From the NCBI GenBank assembly GCA_964373675.1, contig CAYJVO010000002.1, positions 1 through 64,000 of the forward strand: a stretch of DNA of 64,000 bases, in the 5' to 3' direction. This DNA comes from CAYHXN01 sp964373675 (GTDB taxonomy: Bacteria > Patescibacteriota > Minisyncoccia > UBA6257 > WO2-44-18). The notes under the pieces are model-generated. The model saw nothing but the letters and a program-made list of their open reading frames with translations, was not told the DNA's origin and made no database searches. Shown piece after piece: positions 8,159 to 14,992 of this stretch (position 1 is the first letter of the stretch; each line of letters begins with the position of its first letter). The position numbers and the translations under genes are program-made.

Positions 8159-9232
8159 CTAAATTTTATTCTCCTTCGCCGAAAACCCCGGGCGGCCTAC
8201 TCCGCCGAGTCTGACTCGGCTACGAAGGCTGGATAAGCCCGCGGGATGAAGGCGAGGAGCTTCATTTTCTAAATTCTTAATTGCCTTAACCACTAACTCG
8301 CTAATATAAACTTGAGTGCGTTCAGTGGCTTCCTCGGTAGAGCCGCCCAAATGCGGCAAAATGATCAAATTCTGATTTTTCCTGGCGTATTCCACCAACG
8401 GATTATTAATCAAATGGGCGCCGTCCGGGGATTCATCTGCCAACGTATCAATTCCCGCTCCGGCAATCCATCCTTTTTTTAAAGCCTCCAGCAATGCGAC
8501 CTCATCAGTAATTTCCCCGCGGGCGGTGTTGATAAAAACGGCGGTTGGCTTCATGAGTTTAAAATGTTCCTGTTTAAGCATTTTATAAGTAGAATCATTG
8601 TAAACAGCGTGAAGAGAAACAACATCGGATAATTTTAAAAGATTAGGCAGATCCGCCTTAACAGCTCCGTATTTTTTCATCTCGGCGGCGCCGACAAAAG
8701 GATCATAAGCCAACGCCCTCATTCCAAAGGCCGCGCTGTAGCCAGCCACCAGCCGTCCCAGCCGGCCAAAACCAATCAAACCGATAGTTTTTCCAGAAAG
8801 TTCCCGGCCGCTGTATTTAGCCCGATCCCATTCGCCTTTCTTAATCGCTTCAAACCCCCAAGGAATTTTTCGCAACAGCGCCAAAATTAAAGCCATTGTT
8901 TCCTCAGCGGTAGAAGGAGTTTTGTGAAGAGCGGGAGCATCAGCTTTTATATTAACTATCTTAATGCCGCGCCGCCTGCACTCATCCAAATCCAAATACC
9001 TCAACTGGGTGGTGCGGGAACCGATCAGCTTTAATCTGCGCGCCCGATCCAAAATAGGCTTATCAAACTTAACCTCCAAACCGGTCACTACCACATCGGC
9101 TTTTGACAAATTTCTAAAAAACTCCGCCCGCGATCCAAAATTAATCACCCGGCCGGATCGAGCAAGAATTTTTTTAGCTTTTGCGCTGAATTCTTTTTCC
9201 GCAATTAAAATATTAATTGATTTTTGAGCCAT
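8159..9232 (-). CDS. D-isomer-specific 2-hydroxyacid dehydrogenase (SerA-like) with repeat-encoded tail
   Basis: The 357-residue protein has the NAD-binding loop GLIGFGRLGR, the NTARGE motif, and a catalytic HLGGSTEEA histidine segment, all standard for phosphoglycerate-dehydrogenase-like enzymes. No C-terminal ACT domain is present. It probably oxidises or reduces a 2-hydroxy or 2-keto acid; in this context a precursor for the glycan pathway is as likely as serine synthesis. The last 29 residues, starting HPAGLSSLRS, and the stop codon are supplied by a dispersed repeat (8164-8250), so the original C-terminus appears to have been replaced. The start overlaps the end of neuA by 20 bases. Confidence 0.88.
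   Translation of the reverse strand: MAQKSINILIAEKEFSAKAKKILARSGRVINFGSRAEFFRNLSKADVVVTGLEVKFDKPILDRARRLKLIGSRTTQLRYLDLDECRRRGIKIVNIKADAPALHKTPSTAEETMALILALLRKIPWGFEAIKKGEWDRAKYSGRELSGKTIGLIGFGRLGRLVAGYSAAFGMRALAYDPFVGAAEMKKYGAVKADLPNLLKLSDVVSLHAVYNDSTYKMLKQEHFKLMKPTAVFINTARGEITDEVALLEALKKGWIAGAGIDTLADESPDGAHLINNPLVEYARKNQNLIILPHLGGSTEEATERTQVYISELVVKAIKNLENEAPRLHPAGLSSLRSRVRLGGVGRPGFSAKENKI
8164..8250 (-). repeat. Dispersed hairpin repeat C, copy 1 (encodes a protein tail)
   Basis: Related copies lie at 10590-10661 and 59991-60076. All share the CCTTCGTAGC start, a short variable hairpin, GGCGGAGTAGGCCGCC, GGGGTTTTCGGCG and the end AAGGAGAATAAA. Here the repeat is read as the last residues of the dehydrogenase gene. 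Confidence 0.88.
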
Positions 9233-9938
9233 ATTTTTTTATCAGCACCTCTGCCACCTCCCAATCAAAAGCGTCATTAATATCGTGAGCGGTCCAAGAT
9301 TCAATGGGTAAACCAACTCGCTTTCCCACCTCAATCTTTTTTTCTTTTAAAAAAAGGTCTCTTCTAAAACAATAAACGCTGGCGAAAGCATATCGCTTGG
9401 GATCTGACTGTCTGGTTGGATGTTTATAATGAAGCTCCGGATTATCAAATTCCAAAAACCCATCGGCTGTTAAATGCCGCACGTGGTAGGGGTGAAAAGG
9501 TCTCGGCGCTTCAATGATGGTAATGCCCGAATCGGCTTTTTTATCACGGATAAGTTTAAATAATGCATCAATCTGTTCAGTAAGCACAAACGGCGAAGTA
9601 GGCTGGACCATAAAAACATATTCCGGACAATAATTTTCATTTTTTTCCAGCCACTCAAGGGCGTGAAAAATAACCGGCGGCATCGGCGTGCCGTCTTCAG
9701 CTAATTCCGCCGGCCGCAAAAAAGGCGCTTCAGCGCCGTATCTTTTAGCGATCTCGGCGATTTTCTGATCGTCAGTGGTAATCACTACTCGGTCTACGAA
9801 CCGGCTTTTTTTCAATGCTTTAATTGAATAAGCAATCAGCGGCTGGCCATTCAATAATCTAATGTTCTTCCCCGGCAGTCCCTTAGAACCTCCTCTGGCA
9901 GGGACCAAACCCAAAAAACCAAATTTTTCCGATTGCAT
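9213..9938 (-). CDS. neuA: CMP-sialic acid synthetase-like cytidylyltransferase
   Basis: The 241-residue protein starts with the acylneuraminate cytidylyltransferase signature VPARGGSKGLPGKN, followed by PLIAYSI and VVITTDD. These enzymes activate N-acetylneuraminate or other nonulosonic acids (legionaminate, pseudaminate) with CTP; related 3-deoxy-sugar activators are the alternative. I start at 9938; the longer frame to 9983 takes its first residues from a dispersed inverted repeat (9975 onward). No clear ribosome site is seen at either start. neuC lies 2 kb upstream in the same direction. NeuB, the condensing enzyme between NeuC and NeuA, is not in this window. Confidence 0.85.
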   Translation of the reverse strand: MQSEKFGFLGLVPARGGSKGLPGKNIRLLNGQPLIAYSIKALKKSRFVDRVVITTDDQKIAEIAKRYGAEAPFLRPAELAEDGTPMPPVIFHALEWLEKNENYCPEYVFMVQPTSPFVLTEQIDALFKLIRDKKADSGITIIEAPRPFHPYHVRHLTADGFLEFDNPELHYKHPTRQSDPKRYAFASVYCFRRDLFLKEKKIEVGKRVGLPIESWTAHDINDAFDWEVAEVLIKKYGSKIN

Positions 9939-9974
9939 GGTAAAATTAATAACATAAAATAACAGCCAAGTAAA

Positions 9975-10187
9975 CCCGCACATAACTAGGACTGCAACAG
10001 CCTCGCTTCTCTGAAAAAAACGCCATCATTCACAATTTTTTATCAGCAAATCTTCGTAGCAATAGCAGTTTAACGCGTTAAACGCTTTGACGCGTCAAAG
10101 CACTATCCCATGGGATAGTGCTAGGAAATAACCCCACACAGCTTTGTCTCAGGCATTGAAGAAAGCGGAGTCCTAGTTATGTGCGGG
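9975..10187. repeat. Palindrome-array element with 19-bp terminal inverted repeats (copy 1)
   Basis: The ends are perfect 19-bp inverted repeats, CCCGCACATAACTAGGACT at 9975-9993 and its complement at 10169-10187. The interior holds three abutting perfect palindromes: 16 nt at 10068-10083 (centre ACGCGT), 18 nt at 10084-10101 (centre ACGCGT) and 24 nt at 10099-10122 (centre CCATGG). Positions 10031-10191 recur at 48071-48231 with about eight differences. No open frame of any size is present. Confidence 0.88.
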
Positions 10188-10353
10188 GCAAGCCCCGAGA
10201 AAATTAATAACTATATTAATAATTCCTAAATTAACTTAATAACCACTCAATAACTACCAAACTATAACCTGTGCTATAACCTGTGCTATAAACTACATTA
10301 TAAACTGTGCTATAAACTATACTATGCTATAAACTATACTATAAACTATTAAT
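10188..10353. repeat. AT-rich spacer with tandem CTATAAAC/CTATAACC repeats
   Basis: From about 10261 to 10350 the sequence is built of 10-12-base units such as GCTATAACCTGT, GCTATAAACTGT and CTATAAACTATA in tandem, slowly diverging. The part before that is A/T-rich with TAATAA blocks. No coding frame or RNA gene is recognised. Confidence 0.7.
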
Positions 10354-10399
10354 AAATCTTTCCGTTATAACCGCCATGGCGGTTATAACGGAAAGATTT
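10354..10399. repeat. Perfect 46-nt palindrome
   Basis: The 23 bases from 10354 to 10376 are the exact reverse complement of 10377-10399, with the centre CCATGG and no spacer. Such a sequence can form a 23-bp stem in DNA or RNA. There is no adjacent T-run, so it is not a standard terminator. Confidence 0.9.
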
Positions 10400-10589
10400 C
10401 CGAAAATCCGAAAAAAATGAATCTCCAAAAAAATGAACCTCCGAAAATGAAACTCCCCGGGCTTACCCTCGGCCTCGCTGTAAGCGGAGCCGAGTCTGAC
10501 TCGGCGGAGCCCCACGCCTTTGGCAGGGCAATGCTCGCCCGTGGCAGGGCGTGACGCCCGGGATATTCTTTGAATGAAGCTCCACGGCC
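10400..10589. other. Non-coding mosaic of short GC-rich repeats
   Basis: Contains CCGAAAA/ATGAA(A)CTCC micro-repeats, a GCCGAGTCTGACTCGGC hairpin shared with repeat C, and two copies of GGCAGGGC within about 45 bases. No gene is seen between neuA and the epimerase gene, a gap of some 750 bases. Confidence 0.6.
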
Positions 10590-10661
10590 TTATCTAGCCT
10601 TCGTAGCCGAGTCAGACTCGGCGGAGTAGGCCGCCCGGGGTTTTCGGCGAAGGAGAATAAA
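10590..10661 (+). repeat. Dispersed hairpin repeat C, copy 2
   Basis: Same sequence family as 8164-8250 (opposite orientation) and 59991-60076 (same orientation). It contains the hairpin GCCGAGTCAGACTCGGC and a GGCGG/CCGCC stem, and ends GGAGAATAAA next to the terminator of the epimerase gene. Confidence 0.87.
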
Positions 10662-10663
10662 CA

Positions 10664-10692
10664 ATAAAAAAAGCCGCGGTTTGATCGCGGCT
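10664..10692 (-). terminator. Rho-independent terminator of the SQD1-like gene
   Basis: A stem AGCCGCG/CGCGGCT with a seven-base loop, followed on the minus strand by a run of seven T and ATTG, two bases after the stop codon. Confidence 0.85.
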
Positions 10693-10693
10693 G

Positions 10694-11863
10694 TTATTTT
10701 TTCCTGTCCCAAGTAACTCTCGGCTGGATAATAGATATATCAATAAGGTGTTTGGCCTCCTTAATTTTCAAAAGCATGGAATTCACCAATTCCTCGGACA
10801 GCAATATCGGTTTTAACCCCAGTTTCAGCAAACTTTCGTTGGAAGGATTATAATAGTGGTTCTCTTTTTCTACTCGGGGATTCTCTAATTTCTTAACAGC
10901 CACTGTCACTCCCAATTTGGCAGCTGAAGATTTTACTGTTTCTGCCAGCTGACTGACGGAAAAAACTTCCGTAAATTGATTAAACACCCGAAACTCGCCT
11001 CTTTTAGCCGGATTTTCCACCGCTAACTGAACGCATTTTAAGGTATCACGAATATTCAGAAAACCCCGCTTCTGGCCGCCTAGACCGTAAACGGTCAGCG
11101 GTGTACCGACGACTGCTTGAACGCAAAATCTGTTTAATACTGTTCCAAAAACATCGTCGTAATGAAAACTCGTCAAAAGATCGGGGTGAAGTTTGGTGCA
11201 ATCGGTTTCAATTCCATAAACCACACCCTGATTAAGATCGGTAGCTCTCAACTTCCAAATACGGCAGGTAAATTCAATGTTGTGGCTGTCGTGAACCTTA
11301 CTTAAATGATAAAACGAACCAGCACTTTTAGGATAAAGCATGCGGTCGTTACGTCCTTTATGATTAACATCTAACCAACCTTCTTCAATGTCTATATTGG
11401 GAGTGCCGTATTCGCCCATCGTCCCCAACTTCACTAAATGTGCGTCCGGAACAAATTTTTTCATCGCAAAAAGAACATTCAGGGTGCCGCTTATATTGTT
11501 TTCCTGCGTCAAAACGGCATTGCGTCGGCTGAACATTGAATAAGGCGCGGATGGCTGCTCGGCATAATGCACGATTGTCTGAGGACGAACTTCATCCATT
11601 ATTTCAAAAAAGCGTCTTTCATTTTTCGCGATATCGGCAATAAAATATGAAATTTTACGGCCGGCAACCTGCTCCCAAACATTTATCCGTTTCTGCAATG
11701 GAAGTGTAGACCAAAGAGGCATAGAACCAAACTCCGCTTCCCAAACTCTTTTTGCCATGCTATCAATGATTGCTACTTCGTAGCCAAGCGCGGAAAAATG
11801 CATTGCCGTCGGCCAGCCCAAATAGCCATCGCCGCCGAGAACGAGAATTTTATGCGCTTCCAT
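10694..11863 (-). CDS. UDP-sulfoquinovose synthase-like NAD-dependent epimerase
   Basis: A 389-residue short-chain dehydrogenase/epimerase with the NAD loop GGDGYLGW near the N-terminus. The text GWPTAMHFS, the KLGTMGEYGTPNIDIEEG block and YPKSAGSFYHLSK with the YxxxK pair (Y within SFYHLSK) match the SQD1/Agl3 family, which makes UDP-sulfoquinovose from UDP-glucose and sulfite. The family is longer than typical GalE and this protein has that length. I start at the ATG at 11863, five bases after AAGGAG, rather than the TTG one codon upstream. It suggests a sulfonated sugar in the surface glycan. UDP-glucose could come from the GalU at 40213-41037. A plain 4-epimerase is the alternative. Confidence 0.8.
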   Translation of the reverse strand: MEAHKILVLGGDGYLGWPTAMHFSALGYEVAIIDSMAKRVWEAEFGSMPLWSTLPLQKRINVWEQVAGRKISYFIADIAKNERRFFEIMDEVRPQTIVHYAEQPSAPYSMFSRRNAVLTQENNISGTLNVLFAMKKFVPDAHLVKLGTMGEYGTPNIDIEEGWLDVNHKGRNDRMLYPKSAGSFYHLSKVHDSHNIEFTCRIWKLRATDLNQGVVYGIETDCTKLHPDLLTSFHYDDVFGTVLNRFCVQAVVGTPLTVYGLGGQKRGFLNIRDTLKCVQLAVENPAKRGEFRVFNQFTEVFSVSQLAETVKSSAAKLGVTVAVKKLENPRVEKENHYYNPSNESLLKLGLKPILLSEELVNSMLLKIKEAKHLIDISIIQPRVTWDRKK

Positions 11864-11918
11864 CAACTCTCCTTGTAAGTTTGTTAAAGGACTAAAACCT
11901 ATTCGTAAAGTTAATTTA

Positions 11919-11947
11919 AAAACAAAGGAGCGTCAATATTGACGCTC
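11919..11947 (-). terminator. Terminator after neuC
   Basis: A perfect 20-nt palindrome GAGCGTCAATATTGACGCTC is followed on the minus strand by CCTTTGTTTTT. It lies 27 bases past the neuC stop and before the SQD1-like gene. Confidence 0.7.
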
Positions 11948-11974
11948 TTTACATAATTCATGCCCAGCAAGGGC

Positions 11975-13165
11975 TTAAATTCTAACATCGTTTTGAGAAA
12001 TCAATTTCTTCCTAAAAAACCTGTCCTTATCTATTATAAAATTCTTCAAGACTTTAATTATTTTTTCTGATGCGCTTCCATCGCCAAACCCGTAACCGCA
12101 GCACGAGAGTTTCTTTTTAAACTGCGGATTTTGTAAAGCGTACTCCAACGCTCCCTTGATTGATTCAGGGGAAAGATCGGCATCAACAACATTTTCTTCC
12201 CGATCGCGTCCCATTTCTCTTTGGCCAATATTAATAGCTGGCAAATGGAAATAAGGCGCTTCCACAAAGGCACAAGAGGAATTGCCGATAATGGCTTTAG
12301 CATCCGCCATTAATCCAAGAAAATCCAAATTTTCAATATTTTTATAGACTGAGAACTGTTTATCGTTTTGGATTTCCGCAATCGCCTGCCGAATGCCTTC
12401 ATAACCGGGATCCGAACACGGATAAATCACAATTGATCTGACGTTAGAGGGCCGGACAACGCTAAAAATATTTTTTGCTGTTTTATAATTTTCTTCCGTA
12501 GAGAGGTAAGTATCGGGATGGAAAATAACAATGAAATAATCGCTTTCATTAAGACCGTATTTTTCTCTTGCTAATTTCGGATTAGTATACATCTTCTTTA
12601 CAATCCGGTCTATATAAAGGGAGCCAACCATATAAATTCTCCACTGTTCTTCTCCAAGACCTATGATTCTTTGGGCTGCTTTTTCCGTCTCCGGAAAATG
12701 TATGTGGGCCAACTTTGTTATTGCGTGCCGCTGGATATCATCAATATTGCCGGAGGTCTCACCACCCTGCGTATGCGCAACAGCGATATTAAAATGAACC
12801 GCCGCCAATGCCATAACCAAATGCTCTCCCCTATCGCCGTGCACCATCAAAATATCCGGACGGAGTTTTTCTAAAACGCCGCCAGCCTGCTTAAGACATT
12901 CGCCAATATTCTCAACTCGGATTCTAGATGAATCTCCCCGTCCAGCGCCCATAGAAATTACCTCAATCAAACTATTTGGAAAATAGCTTCGAACCTCTCC
13001 TTGAGTCGCTCCAAATTCTTCCGAAGCGTGCATATCGCCCAAGAGAATCTGCAGTTCTAAATCCGAATCGTCATCAATAAGCCGCATTAAGGGCAAATAA
13101 GCGCCGAAGCCCCCCCGCTTACCGGAAAACACGCAGATCTTTCTTTTCGCCAATTTTAAATACAC
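11975..13165 (-). CDS. neuC: UDP-N-acetylglucosamine 2-epimerase, hydrolysing (NeuC-like)
   Basis: The 396-residue GT-B-fold protein begins RKICVFSGKRGGFGAYLPLM and has the HGDRGEHL motif and HTQGGETSGNIDD segment typical of hydrolysing UDP-HexNAc 2-epimerases. A C-terminal GNSSCAFVEAP...NIGQREMGRDR block binds UDP. These enzymes release ManNAc (or a 2,4-diacetamido analogue) as the first committed step to sialic or legionaminic acid. The open frame begins at a GTG at 13165 without a clear ribosome site; the TTG five codons in is an alternative. With neuA it points to a nonulosonic acid in the surface glycan. Confidence 0.85.
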   Translation of the reverse strand: MYLKLAKRKICVFSGKRGGFGAYLPLMRLIDDDSDLELQILLGDMHASEEFGATQGEVRSYFPNSLIEVISMGAGRGDSSRIRVENIGECLKQAGGVLEKLRPDILMVHGDRGEHLVMALAAVHFNIAVAHTQGGETSGNIDDIQRHAITKLAHIHFPETEKAAQRIIGLGEEQWRIYMVGSLYIDRIVKKMYTNPKLAREKYGLNESDYFIVIFHPDTYLSTEENYKTAKNIFSVVRPSNVRSIVIYPCSDPGYEGIRQAIAEIQNDKQFSVYKNIENLDFLGLMADAKAIIGNSSCAFVEAPYFHLPAINIGQREMGRDREENVVDADLSPESIKGALEYALQNPQFKKKLSCCGYGFGDGSASEKIIKVLKNFIIDKDRFFRKKLISQNDVRI

Positions 13166-13198
13166 TCAAACTGCTAATCGCAGTTTAGGCAAAAAGGA

Positions 13199-13924
13199 TT
13201 ATTTTTGCAACACAAAAAAATAGTGATACTTATTCAATACCGGTTTTATTTCGCGCAAAATACGAAAATGCGAACCTAAAATTCGCCTGACCTTACCTAA
13301 TCGGTAGTTCCAATAATCAATCTCCCAATAATGCTGACCAGAAACCTTGATGCCGCCGAACTTCAACGGAATACGCAGGAAAAAATCCAGAAAGGATTTT
13401 CTAAAAATAGTGCGTACGCCTGGAAATTTGAAAACCCATTCCCAACCAGTGGATTTATAAGGCAAAGAAATCAAGGCGTAGCGCTTAGTCACGCGCCGTA
13501 ATTCCGCCAGCGCCTTAGAAACCTCTTCAAACGGAATATGCTCTAAAACTTCAAAAGCCGTAACCACGTCAAATCCGCTTTCTTTAAATGGCAATGAGCG
13601 TATGTCTGCCACCACATCCGGATTTAAATTCTTATCAAAATCGCAGGTCGTCAAATTATAGCCCAGCTTTTTCATATAGTCCGAGAAAAACCCGCTGCCC
13701 TTCCCAATCTCCAAAATTTTAAATTTGCGATTCAAAACATCCGAATTCCATTCGAATGATTCTAAACCATCTTTGTTTTTGGATAATTCTAATGTATTCG
13801 AATTTTTTGAATCGCATTCCGCAATCTCTTGCACAAGACTAACTTGATAATAATAAGAAATAAACCGCTCGAGGTCATCATACTTACGCCGAAAATAATG
13901 TTCTTTTTCAACTTGTGGGTTCAT
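13199..13924 (-). CDS. Class I SAM-dependent methyltransferase with repeat-derived insert
   Basis: The 241-residue protein has the SAM-binding motif LEIGKGSGFF and later FDVVTAFEVLEHIP with a KRYALISLP strand, which is a Methyltransf_11-type core. Residues about 38-59 are encoded by a 63-bp palindromic element shared with the transferase at 6742-8157. This insert separates an N-terminal helix from the SAM-binding strand. It belongs to the minus-strand glycan operon, downstream of the TylF-like gene. Its substrate is not predictable; methylation of a sugar hydroxyl or a lipid-linked intermediate is likely from context. Confidence 0.87.
   Translation of the reverse strand: MNPQVEKEHYFRRKYDDLERFISYYYQVSLVQEIAECDSKNSNTLELSKNKDGLESFEWNSDVLNRKFKILEIGKGSGFFSDYMKKLGYNLTTCDFDKNLNPDVVADIRSLPFKESGFDVVTAFEVLEHIPFEEVSKALAELRRVTKRYALISLPYKSTGWEWVFKFPGVRTIFRKSFLDFFLRIPLKFGGIKVSGQHYWEIDYWNYRLGKVRRILGSHFRILREIKPVLNKYHYFFVLQK
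13750..13812 (-). repeat. 63-bp palindromic element inserted in frame (copy 2)
   Basis: Same length and boundaries as the copy at 7395-7457, with six differences, and read in the same frame. Its terminal inverted repeats are less perfect than in copy 1. Confidence 0.85.
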
Positions 13925-13943
13925 GAAACCTATTGGCTAAACC

Positions 13944-14648
13944 CTAGTGGCTATTGGCTTTGTGGATTATAAATGAATTCCCATGCCAAGAATATTTGTG
14001 GAACTCGGTCGCGCTGAATTGCGGATATTTCTTCAACCACTCTCGAAATGCCAGCTGCTCGCCGGCATTCGGGTTGCCCCGGAAAAGAAACCAATCATCA
14101 AAAACTATAACCGTCCCAGCAACTATATAATCCTTAACAAATTCCAGCACCGGCACCGTTGACTCATATAAATCGCAATCTACCCAAATCACGGCCGCAG
14201 ATTTCATCGGCAGCTTTTTCCTGGTGTCCGCGGTTAGCGTTTCGTTAAACCAGCCGGGAATAATTTCCACTTTGCTAAAATCAACTCCTGCCGCTTTAAG
14301 GTTATTCTTGAAAAGACCCAGCGAGGCAGAATATTCGCCTTTAGAAAACTGAGTAAATTCCGCATCCTTTCCCCGTATATCCGGCAGCCCCTCAAAAGAA
14401 TCGAAGGCGTAAAACCGCATTTCTTGAAGATGCTTATTTTTCTGCGCCCACCGGCAAGCCGCGGCAAAAGTCCCGCCTCGGAAAACCCCGAACTCCAAAT
14501 AATCTCCGGGTAGGCGAGCTTCCGCGACATAGTTCATAATTTTACGCAAAATTTCCTGCTTATCCCGCTCTTTTGGAGATAAACGTAAAAATTCCAGCCC
14601 CGGAAATCGCCTTTCTAACCAATGAAAAATTGCTTTAAAGACGGCCAT
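13944..14648 (-). CDS. TylF/MycF-family O-methyltransferase
   Basis: The 234-residue protein carries the family signature GDYLEFGVFRGGTF, the FYAFDSFEGLPD segment, and WVDCDLYESTVPVLEF followed by GTVIVFDDW. These motifs form the SAM- and metal-binding core of macrocin O-methyltransferase-like enzymes, which methylate sugar hydroxyls. The start overlaps the acyl carrier protein gene by 14 bases, so the two are coupled. The N-terminal half of the chimeric protein at 30081-31181 belongs to the same family. Confidence 0.88.
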   Translation of the reverse strand: MAVFKAIFHWLERRFPGLEFLRLSPKERDKQEILRKIMNYVAEARLPGDYLEFGVFRGGTFAAACRWAQKNKHLQEMRFYAFDSFEGLPDIRGKDAEFTQFSKGEYSASLGLFKNNLKAAGVDFSKVEIIPGWFNETLTADTRKKLPMKSAAVIWVDCDLYESTVPVLEFVKDYIVAGTVIVFDDWFLFRGNPNAGEQLAFREWLKKYPQFSATEFHKYSWHGNSFIIHKANSH

Positions 14649-14865
14649 GCTTTTTTAATAAATTTTTAATGTCGCCGACATTTTTCACCTTCGCCATTTC
14701 CTCAATAACAATCTTCAATCCGTATTCCCTTTCCAGCGTCTCCCAAAGCTTTAATCCGTTAAACGAATCCCAGCTTGATAAATTATCCGGACTGGTTTGA
14801 TCCGTAATTTTTTCCGGCTTAACTCCAAAAACTCCCGCTAAAATTTCTTCTAAAGATTTATGCAT
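14635..14865 (-). CDS. Acyl carrier protein
   Basis: A 76-residue acidic helical protein with the phosphopantetheine attachment motif WDSFNGLK; the serine is residue 34, as expected. Surrounding segments (LEEILAGVFGV, EREYGLKI, VGDIKNLL) match ACP helices I, II and III. It lies between an AMP-forming synthetase and a TylF methyltransferase. Candidate phyla of this type usually lack fatty-acid synthesis, so it may carry an acyl or amino-acyl group for glycan modification rather than for lipid synthesis; that is inference. Its ATG is supplied by the end of a small inverted-repeat element (14864-14979). Confidence 0.9.
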   Translation of the reverse strand: MHKSLEEILAGVFGVKPEKITDQTSPDNLSSWDSFNGLKLWETLEREYGLKIVIEEMAKVKNVGDIKNLLKKHGRL

Positions 14866-14979
14866 CCCGTTAGAAGCAGATCGCGATCTGCGATTGGCTG
14901 GATATTATTTTATATAAACAATTTTTCATTTTTATAAGATTTTGGCAGTCTATAAAGCGATCGCGGCTTCTAACGGGAT
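14864..14979 (-). repeat. 116-bp MITE-like element with ATCCCGTTAGAAGC termini
   Basis: Perfect 14-bp terminal inverted repeats (ATCCCGTTAGAAGC at 14864-14877 and its complement at 14966-14979) enclose 88 bases. Inside the left end is a perfect palindrome GCAGATCGCGATCTGC. The first 11 terminal bases match the 280-bp GIY-YIG element at 23291-23570. It fills most of the gap between the synthetase and ACP genes and overlaps the ACP start codon. No coding frame. Confidence 0.8.
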
Positions 14980-14992
14980 CTTGTTTCAAGAT

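Noticed and set aside
10068..10122. Palindrome array as a CRISPR or integron attC site
   Set aside because: No repeat-spacer periodicity, no cas or integrase gene, and no attC-type R-box sequences.
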